Below, piece by piece: positions 58,774 through 64,000 of a stretch of DNA of 64,000 nt. The notes beneath the pieces were generated by a model. It was not told the DNA's origin and did no database searches. It saw nothing but the letters and a program-made list of their open reading frames with translations. Source of the stretch: Bradyrhizobium sp. 21 (GTDB taxonomy: Bacteria > Pseudomonadota > Alphaproteobacteria > Rhizobiales > Xanthobacteraceae); contig NZ_JADPJG010000002.1 of assembly GCF_023073335.1 (NCBI RefSeq), positions 62,001 through 126,000 on the forward strand, written 5' to 3'. How positions within the stretch are numbered: the stretch's first letter is position 1; every line of letters begins with the position of its first letter. The position numbers were made by a program, and so were the translations under genes.

Positions 58774-60765
58774 TCAAGCGGCGGCGGTGGTGGACTTTTC
58801 CTGCGTAGAGGCCGCGATGGACTGCTGCGCCGCGGCCGCAGCTTCTGTGCAAAGCTTTACAGTCTGCCCCAGGCTCGCTGCTGCCAGATCGGCCTTGGCG
58901 TTGTCCCGCAACACTTCCAGCGCGTCTGGATCGATGTCTTTGACCCAGCAGCCCAGGATAATGGTTGCCTTCGGGAGCTTGCGCCGAAGGCGCCGAACCG
59001 AGTAGCGCATATGCGCGGGTCCACTCGAATCGAGATAGACCAGGACGACGATTACGACGCCGGTGGCCTCGAGCCGGAAAACGTTCGTGCTTGAGAGCGA
59101 GTCGGCGCCTTCGACCCTTGCCGCGAGACCATGTGCGGTCGAAAGCTGGGCAAACATGATCGCAGCCGCTTCGTCGATGAGACTGCGTCCAGCCAGGCAG
59201 AGGACTGGATACTCGCCGAGCCAATCGGAGGGCAGGTCTTCCTTGCTGATAACGGGCAGGTATTCGTCGGCGGCATTTTCGGCGACGCTTTCCAATGCAG
59301 ACGAGGCTTCTGCATCGGTGGTCAATTGAAGTCTCGCCGACGGCCTGTCGTCTTGATCGGCAACGTCGCTCGAGAATTCTCTGACTGCATCCCGAATTTT
59401 CGTGAGACGCTCAGGGTCCAGGGCTCCGCGCGCGGCATCAATCTGCGCCAGTTGCAAACCCTTCAAGGCGACCTCGTCATAATACGAGGCCAGAGAACGT
59501 TCCTTCAGGAACTGCTCGGCCTTTTCGGCCGCTTCTGCCGGGTCGCCCGCAAGCATGCGCTGGTAGAAGATTTCGGGCGGAGAAAGGGCCGGGCGGTCCC
59601 CGAACATGACGTCAAGGAACTCCAGGCGTTCGACATGGCGCCCGAGTACGACAAGGCATACCGTCAAAGGCGTGGCGAGGACGAGGCCAATCGGTCCCCA
59701 AAGTGCGGTCCAGAACGTGGCCGCCGCAACCACGGCAACGGGAGAAAGCCCGGTGCTATGACCATAGACCATCGGCTCGATGACGTGGCCCACGATCGGC
59801 TCGACGGTGAGAAAGAGCGCGAGCGTCCATAACAGCATGGTCCAGCCAGGATCGACCGCGACGGCTAGCGCAAGCGGGAATGCGGCCGCGATGACCGCGC
59901 CGATATAGGGCACGAAACGAAGGACCGTCGCCAGAATGCCCCACACGATCGCGCTCGGCGTGCCGATGACCCACAGGCCTAACCCGATCACGACGCCGAA
60001 TGCGCTGTTCAAGATAAGCTGGGTCAGGAAAAGCCGGCTAAGGCGTCTCGCCGCGTCGTCCAGCGCCGCGGTGGTTCGCTGCAAGTCGTAGGAGCCGGCC
60101 AGACGAATGAGCCGATTACGGAGATCTTCACGTTGCAGCAGAATGAAGATCACGAAGATGATGATGATGCCGGTTGTTGCGAGGGGGTGAACAAGCGGAG
60201 AGATCAAGGTCCGCAGGTTCTCCAGAGCACCGGGATCGGGCAGGCGTACTTCGACCGGAACAGGGACCGGCGATCCCGAGGTGCTCGGACCGACCATCGA
60301 GTTTGGTCCGCGCGCGGATCCAGACTCTTTCGGCCGATCGATCTCTTTGCTGAGATCTTTCAACATATCGGAGGCACGTTCAAGCGTGCCTCTACCGGCT
60401 CTTGTATCTCGAAAAGCCTGTATTTTTTCGCTGATCGTCGATTGATATCGTGGGAGATCTCCTGCGAGCTGCGTCAATTGCGTCGCGAGTAGGCTCCCCA
60501 TTGCAAAAATGAATGCGAACGCAAGCAGAGCCACACTCACGACTGCTAATCCGCGCGGCACGTGGATGCGCTGCAGTATGAGGACCGCCGGCGCCAAGAC
60601 GAAGCTGAGAAGAATCGCCAATGCGACGGGCACGAAGATTTCACGGCCAAAGTAGAGCATCGCGACAATGATGACAGCCAGGATGGCGGTGGCCACTGTG
60701 CTGAGCAACGCCACAAGCTCGTCGGTCGTGCGCGCTTTGAACGGTTGTCTGGATACAGGCGTCAT
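58774..60765 (-). CDS. AI-2E family (PerM) membrane protein with long C-terminal extension
   Basis: About 663 residues, almost twice the family length. Residues 20-365 are the AI-2E/PerM domain with eight hydrophobic segments (ALAILLSFVLAPAVLILQRI, GILATVLRFVPYIGAVIAAA, EPMVYGHSTGLSPVAVVAAA are typical). The C-terminal 290 residues are soluble: first a helical part, then a Rossmann-like half (VLCLAGRSLIDEAAAIMFAQ, VVIVVLVYLDSSGPAHMRYS) resembling a B12-binding-type fold, and an Ala-rich end. Members export small molecules or act in Na+/H+ exchange. The extension suggests a sensor or regulatory role. No function is proven. Confidence 0.85.
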   Translation of the reverse strand: MTPVSRQPFKARTTDELVALLSTVATAILAVIIVAMLYFGREIFVPVALAILLSFVLAPAVLILQRIHVPRGLAVVSVALLAFAFIFAMGSLLATQLTQLAGDLPRYQSTISEKIQAFRDTRAGRGTLERASDMLKDLSKEIDRPKESGSARGPNSMVGPSTSGSPVPVPVEVRLPDPGALENLRTLISPLVHPLATTGIIIIFVIFILLQREDLRNRLIRLAGSYDLQRTTAALDDAARRLSRLFLTQLILNSAFGVVIGLGLWVIGTPSAIVWGILATVLRFVPYIGAVIAAAFPLALAVAVDPGWTMLLWTLALFLTVEPIVGHVIEPMVYGHSTGLSPVAVVAAATFWTALWGPIGLVLATPLTVCLVVLGRHVERLEFLDVMFGDRPALSPPEIFYQRMLAGDPAEAAEKAEQFLKERSLASYYDEVALKGLQLAQIDAARGALDPERLTKIRDAVREFSSDVADQDDRPSARLQLTTDAEASSALESVAENAADEYLPVISKEDLPSDWLGEYPVLCLAGRSLIDEAAAIMFAQLSTAHGLAARVEGADSLSSTNVFRLEATGVVIVVLVYLDSSGPAHMRYSVRRLRRKLPKATIILGCWVKDIDPDALEVLRDNAKADLAAASLGQTVKLCTEAAAAAQQSIAASTQEKSTTAAA

Positions 60766-60876
60766 CTGCTCGCCCAGCCGGTTGTCGCGAATGATTTTAT
60801 ATAGCGCGCTCGGGCACGGCATCGCGTTGGAAGAACATGAGACGCGCCCCTGTGCCGTTTAGCCGTCAGCAACGAA

Positions 60877-60898
60877 AGGCCGCCCCGAAGGGCGGCCC
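60877..60898 (-). terminator. Hairpin terminator after the DUF1236 gene
   Basis: Minus strand GGGCCGCCC-TTCG-GGGCGGCCT is a 9-bp stem with a stable UUCG loop, followed by TTCGTT. Weak T-tract but strong stem, eight bases after the stop of the small secreted-protein gene. Confidence 0.65.
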
Positions 60899-60905
60899 AT
60901 GGTTG

Positions 60906-61322
60906 TTATTCGACAATCTCGACGATCCGGCGTGTTCTTGGTTCGACGAGTACTGTGCGACCATTCACCACCGTGTAACGATACTCGCGGGCGCCATACT
61001 CGGGCGGCACCTCGTAGTAGCTAACCCCCTCTTCGGGAAGCACAGCTCCAACTCTTACATCTTCGCGATATTGGTACGACGGGCGCCTCTGCTCGACGAC
61101 GTAGGAGTGAAAGTGAGGACGCTGGTCGACACCAAGGACCCCTGCTACGCCGCCAACGACGCCGCCGACCACTCCACCGACAACTGCTCCGACCGGGCCT
61201 GCTGCTCGCTCACCATCCCGCGCACCCCGCTCGACGCCTCCCGGGACACCCTGGGCTTGGGCCGCTAAGGGAAGTAGGACCGCGACAGCAATAGCGGCGG
61301 CTCCGACAAAACGGCCAATCAT
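60906..61322 (-). CDS. Secreted DUF1236 protein with glycine zipper
   Basis: A 138-residue protein. Residues 1-23 are a signal peptide (AAIAVAVLLPLAAQA). A glycine-zipper stretch follows (GPVGAVVGGVVGGVVGGVAG), which can insert in or associate with membranes. The C-terminus has the DUF1236 pattern (AREYRYTVVNGRTVLVEPRT). It shares the last 50 residues' pattern with the DUF1236 protein at 22968-23312. Function unknown. Confidence 0.78.
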   Translation of the reverse strand: MIGRFVGAAAIAVAVLLPLAAQAQGVPGGVERGARDGERAAGPVGAVVGGVVGGVVGGVAGVLGVDQRPHFHSYVVEQRRPSYQYREDVRVGAVLPEEGVSYYEVPPEYGAREYRYTVVNGRTVLVEPRTRRIVEIVE

Positions 61323-61744
61323 GATAGCTCCTAAGGTGTGGGATTAGTGAGTAGACAAATACCAAGGGAGCAATAGGTTCCTTCAGATTTCGGAAATGCT
61401 GCGGAATCCGTTCACGATACCGGTTGGTGACCGCCGGTAGCCTTTTGGGGCGAACAGGGTCCCACGGTTGATAACGAAAGATCAGCCAGGCTGTCGCGAT
61501 CTCGCAAAGCGAGACGCTCCAGGACCCATCGACATTCATCGCATCCAGATCGTGTTCTGGTTCTGCATGATTTCGACGGCTTGAAAAACAATCTTGATAC
61601 CGCTCTCGACGCCGTAGGCCGACCGTCGCTGCCCATTGATTTAGATCAACGCGGCTCAGGACGTCGTCTGGCTCTAGATTTGTGCGATCGTAATTCAGCA
61701 GCTGCCTTGACCGCGGTTCAACGGCGCCGGCGAGAGCCACGACA
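61323..61744. other. Intergenic region with a FixK-type box
   Basis: This 422-base stretch carries no supported gene. It holds the TTGAT-N4-ATCAA palindrome at 61636-61649 and otherwise no repeat element. Confidence 0.6.
61636..61649 (+). promoter_or_regulatory. FNR/FixK-type palindrome
   Basis: TTGATTTAGATCAA is a perfect TTGAT-N4-ATCAA dyad, the FNR/FixK consensus. If it sits at -41.5 the RNA would start near 61684, about 60 bases before the ATG at 61745. Confidence 0.65.
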
Positions 61745-62158
61745 ATGAAGATCAAACTGCCAGCCGTTGCGATGCTCGCGATGATCGTGTCAGGACCGGC
61801 GCGAGCCGCGACACTCAGCGACGCCGAAACAACCTTCCTCGACCAGCTCGTCACCGCATCCGCAGTGCTCGAACAGCGATGCGACGGGTACGAGGTCGAC
61901 GGTGCCGGCAGCGTTCAACTCGGCGCCCGGCTTCTCGGCAGCCCTGATGCGGCGATGGCGATGATCGACGCCTTTTCCGCGGCGATAAAGGTCCGCGATG
62001 GTGAGAGCTATGATCCCGGCAAATTCCGCAGCGAGGTGTCCGAGGCGGCCAGCAAGACGTTCAGGCGAGTCCGGGCGCATTTGATCGACGAGCCGAAAGG
62101 AGCGTGTGCCGACTATGGCGATACCAGCGTGGAGCGCGGCCTGCTGAGACGGTACTGA
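61745..62158 (+). CDS. Small secreted protein, possibly microoxically induced
   Basis: A 137-residue protein. Residues 1-21 (MKIKLPAVAMLAMIVSGPAR) are a signal peptide cut near ARAAT. The mature part is mostly helical with two cysteines (LEQRCDGYEV and KGACADYG) that could pair. No domain was recognised. GAGAG precedes the ATG. The FixK-type box upstream suggests control by low oxygen. A relic of a uronate dehydrogenase gene follows directly after its stop. Confidence 0.65.
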   Translation: MKIKLPAVAMLAMIVSGPARAATLSDAETTFLDQLVTASAVLEQRCDGYEVDGAGSVQLGARLLGSPDAAMAMIDAFSAAIKVRDGESYDPGKFRSEVSEAASKTFRRVRAHLIDEPKGACADYGDTSVERGLLRRY

Positions 62159-62164
62159 ATATTC

Positions 62165-62300
62165 GAGGACGACGTGCAGCCCGCCATGGCCAAGCAGGCC
62201 GGGCTGGAGCCGGATCTGATCGGTGACTATTTCCAGGCGATACGCTCTGCAGCAACGAGTTCGATGGTGACACAAGTCGGATCACTGGAATAAGTGGTAG
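62165..62300 (+). pseudogene. Uronate dehydrogenase relic (last 45 codons)
   Basis: Translated, the stretch begins EDDVQPAMAKQAGLEPDLIG and continues in another frame with EFDGDTSRI, then ends SGR-stop. The intact udh gene reads EDHVTHAMAEQAKLKPDPIA, EFDGDASRIIDW and ends TKR-stop at the same spacing. At least one frameshift breaks it and no start or N-terminal part remains. It lies between the small secreted-protein gene and the GntR regulator. Confidence 0.82.
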
Positions 62301-62388
62301 GGTTCGTAATCATGCGATACCGCTCCTCTGCTGACCCAGGCACGAAAAAGCCAATTTCTAAGAAGTCCGTCAGAAAGAGGAACGTGTC

Positions 62389-63063
62389 CTATTCGCCCGC
62401 AATCCGCGCCAGATAATCCTTCTTGCTGAATTGCATGTGATCCACGCAAAGCTGCGCCAGGGCCCAGCTGTCGCGGCCCTTCAGAAGCTCGATCATCAAC
62501 TCGTGCTGGCGCCGCGACTGCGCCAGCCCGTCGCGGTCGGCGAGGTTCTTCGCACGCATCGGCAGCGTCAGGTTCATGTAGTCCTGGAGCGAGCGCACCA
62601 GATACGGGTTTCCGCAGGCCGCAAACAGCGTGACATGGAAGGCGTCGTTGGCCTCGTGGATGCCGCGCAAATCCTGCACATCCGCCTTCGCGCAATATTG
62701 CCGTTGCAGCACGGTCAGCTCGTCAGTCAGGCTGTGTGGCGCGGGCAGGGGGATCATCAGCGCGGCCTGCCGCGTCAGCATCTCCCGGACCTCGTAGATC
62801 TGCCGGACCTCGTCAGCCGAGTAGAACCGCACGGTGGCGCCGACGTTCTTCTCGCGGCGGACGATGCCGCGGCGCTCGGCATCGACCAGCGCCTGGCGCA
62901 CGAAGTGCCTGGAGGTGCCATAGGCCGACATCAGCGCGTCTTCGGTGAGGCGCGCCCCCGGGGGCAGGCGCCCGAAGATGATGTCCTCTTCCAGTCGCGC
63001 GACAACGTCGTCCGGATCGTCGCGCCGGACCGGCAGTGCCTCAGCGGTGCGAATGTCGGACAT
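62389..63063 (-). CDS. GntR/FadR-type regulator with FCD domain
   Basis: A 224-residue regulator. Residues 15-80 are the GntR winged helix (LEEDIIFGRLPPGARLTEDA, SRHFVRQALVDAERRGIVRR). The rest is an FCD ligand-binding domain (YEVREMLTRQAALMIP, FHVTLFAACGNPYLV, RRQHELMIELLKGRDSW) with the metal-binding histidines. Such proteins bind organic or sugar acids. It is divergent from the IlvD/Edd dehydratase gene and likely regulates it. The start at 63063 has AGAGGG upstream. Confidence 0.9.
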   Translation of the reverse strand: MSDIRTAEALPVRRDDPDDVVARLEEDIIFGRLPPGARLTEDALMSAYGTSRHFVRQALVDAERRGIVRREKNVGATVRFYSADEVRQIYEVREMLTRQAALMIPLPAPHSLTDELTVLQRQYCAKADVQDLRGIHEANDAFHVTLFAACGNPYLVRSLQDYMNLTLPMRAKNLADRDGLAQSRRQHELMIELLKGRDSWALAQLCVDHMQFSKKDYLARIAGE

Positions 63064-63114
63064 GCCCTCTGCCTCCCGGCGCCTGGGTGCATCCTGTGGA
63101 GCAGGGAAGTTGGC

Positions 63115-63190
63115 GATTGTCAATAATTTGATCGTTTGACAGCGCGGTAGTCCAGATTTGTCAACGTAGCCACCTATCTTATTGACAATC
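63115..63190. promoter_or_regulatory. Array of TGTCAA/TTGACA half-sites (candidate GntR operator)
   Basis: GATTGTCAATAA at 63115-63126 and TTATTGACAATC at 63179-63190 are perfect 12-bp inverted copies. Between them lie TTGACA (63137-63142) and TGTCAA (63159-63164), again as a mirror pair. The array sits centrally between the divergent GntR and dehydratase genes and probably contains their promoters. Confidence 0.6.
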
Positions 63191-63235
63191 GGGGGGTAGG
63201 CTGTACGACAATAGCCGGGTGAATGGAGTGGCATG

Positions 63236-64000
63236 ATGACGAGTGGCTTGCGCAAAGGGCTGACGAGCTATGGCGATGCCGGCTTCTCGCTGTTCCTGCG
63301 CAAGGCATTCATCAAGGCCATGGGCTATTCCGACGATGCGCTGGAGCGCCCGATCGTCGGCATCACCAACACTTATAGCGATTACAATCCCTGCCACGGC
63401 AACGTCCCGCAGATCATCGAGGCCGCCAAGCGCGGCGTGATGCTGTCGGGCGCGATGCCGTTCGTGTTCCCCACCATCTCGATCGCCGAAAGCTTTGCGC
63501 ATCCGACCTCGATGTATCTGCGCAATCTCATGGCGATGGACACAGAAGAGATGATCCGGGCCCAGCCGATGGATTCGGTGATCGTGATCGGCGGCTGCGA
63601 CAAGACCTTGCCTGCGCAGGTGATGGCCGCGATCAGCGCCGATTTGCCGACCGTCGTCATTCCGGTCGGGCCTATGGTGGTCGGCCATCACAAGGGCGAG
63701 GTGCTTGGTGCCTGCACCGATTGCCGGCGGCTGTGGGGAAAGTATCGCGCCGGCGAGATCGACGACGTCGAGATCGAGGCGGTGAACGGCCGCCTTGCGC
63801 CCTCCGTCGGCACCTGCATGGTGATGGGCACGGCGTCGACCATGGCCTGCATGATCGAGGCCATGGGCCTGTCGCTGCCGATGAGCGCGACGATCCCGGC
63901 GCCGCATGCCGAACGCTTTCGCCTCGCCGAAGCCAGCGGCAGGGTTGCCGCCGAGATGGCCAAGACCAAGGGGCCGAAGCCGAGCGAGTTGCTGACGCCG
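63236..64000 (+). CDS. IlvD/Edd family dehydratase, N-terminal part (cut by window end)
   Basis: The first 255 codons of an IlvD/Edd dehydratase; the frame stays open to the last base. ITNTYSDYNPCHGNVPQIIE, VIGGCDKTLPAQVMAAISAD, ACTDCRRLWGKYRAGEI and GTCMVMGTASTMACMIEAMG hold the cysteines of the iron-sulfur cluster. The family dehydrates dihydroxy acids or sugar acids. The divergent FCD regulator favours a sugar-acid (aldonate) dehydratase over the isoleucine-valine enzyme. ATG at 63236 has GGAG seven bases upstream; 63233 is also ATG. Confidence 0.9.
   Translation, partial: MTSGLRKGLTSYGDAGFSLFLRKAFIKAMGYSDDALERPIVGITNTYSDYNPCHGNVPQIIEAAKRGVMLSGAMPFVFPTISIAESFAHPTSMYLRNLMAMDTEEMIRAQPMDSVIVIGGCDKTLPAQVMAAISADLPTVVIPVGPMVVGHHKGEVLGACTDCRRLWGKYRAGEIDDVEIEAVNGRLAPSVGTCMVMGTASTMACMIEAMGLSLPMSATIPAPHAERFRLAEASGRVAAEMAKTKGPKPSELLTP

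Noticed and set aside
61349-61378. Possible EcfG promoter before the DUF1236 gene at 60906-61322
   Set aside because: Minus strand has GGAAC but the bases at the -10 position are ATTT, not CGTT.
1-64000. tRNA, rRNA, CRISPR array, transposase or phage genes
   Set aside because: None of the expected signatures was seen on either strand by eye; a short degenerate tRNA-like piece could still be missed.

Overview
The window is high-GC alphaproteobacterial chromosome, most probably Bradyrhizobium (B. japonicum/diazoefficiens group). The best evidence is the gene order at 35.3-46.0 kb: an ABC nitrate transporter followed by narK, a single-domain haemoglobin (bjgb), an FAD oxidoreductase (flp) and nasC, the assimilatory nitrate reductase arrangement described for that genus. 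General-stress (EcfG-type) promoters, a FixK-type box and several families of short palindromic intergenic repeats fit the same assignment. No rRNA, tRNA, CRISPR array, transposase or phage gene was seen.

Layout. 0-8.1 kb: end of an MFS transporter, a second MFS transporter, a secreted cupin, a thioredoxin-fold peroxiredoxin with a convergent LysR regulator, a patatin phospholipase, a frameshifted DUF2236 (MpaB-like) gene and a glycogen synthase. 8.3-16.5 kb: family III CoA-transferase, zinc alcohol dehydrogenase, isopropylmalate-dehydrogenase-like enzyme, a LysR gene divergent from two small ABM/DUF1330 proteins, an enoyl-CoA hydratase and a relic of a second one, and an L,D-transpeptidase. 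16.9-23.8 kb: overlapping LysR/XRE regulators, CcdA, an enolase-superfamily enzyme, an HWE histidine kinase and a cluster of very small membrane or secreted proteins with divergent EcfG-like promoters. 24.0-32.0 kb: TRAP transporter, serine hydrolase, intradiol dioxygenase, and a LysR gene divergent from two NAD(P)H-binding proteins. 32.0-46.0 kb: the nitrate island. 46.2-64 kb: aldo/keto reductase, DMT transporter, zinc dehydrogenase, PPK2, an Lrp regulator divergent from a homodimeric 2-oxoacid dehydrogenase E1, aldehyde dehydrogenase, a divergent SMP-30 lactonase/uronate dehydrogenase pair, an MFS transporter, a long AI-2E-family protein, small secreted proteins, a relic of a second uronate dehydrogenase, and a GntR/FCD regulator divergent from an IlvD/Edd dehydratase cut by the window edge.

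The nitrate island is the most interesting part. Three operons (formate/nitrite transporter; nrtABC; narK-bjgb-flp-nasC) each have a sigma-54 promoter followed, right at the predicted 5' end of the RNA, by a short hairpin whose six-base loop carries A at position 1 and G at position 4. That is the signature expected for ANTAR RNA-binding antiterminators such as NasT. Promoter, hairpin and an upstream palindrome keep almost the same spacing at nrtA and narK, and the palindrome is shared between the divergent nitrite-transporter and nrtA promoters. In the nitrite-transporter leader, a 13-base downstream segment is perfectly complementary to the loop and 3' arm of the hairpin, so two mutually exclusive folds are possible. 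The inferred logic is NtrC/sigma-54 control by nitrogen status at initiation plus NasT control by nitrate in the leader.

Other observations of note: two degraded gene relics, each with an intact paralogue in the window; a one-base frameshift in the DUF2236 gene; two proteins of 26 and 30 residues; a perfect FixK/FNR-type palindrome before an uncharacterised secreted protein; and an array of TTGACA/TGTCAA half-sites between the GntR regulator and the dehydratase.
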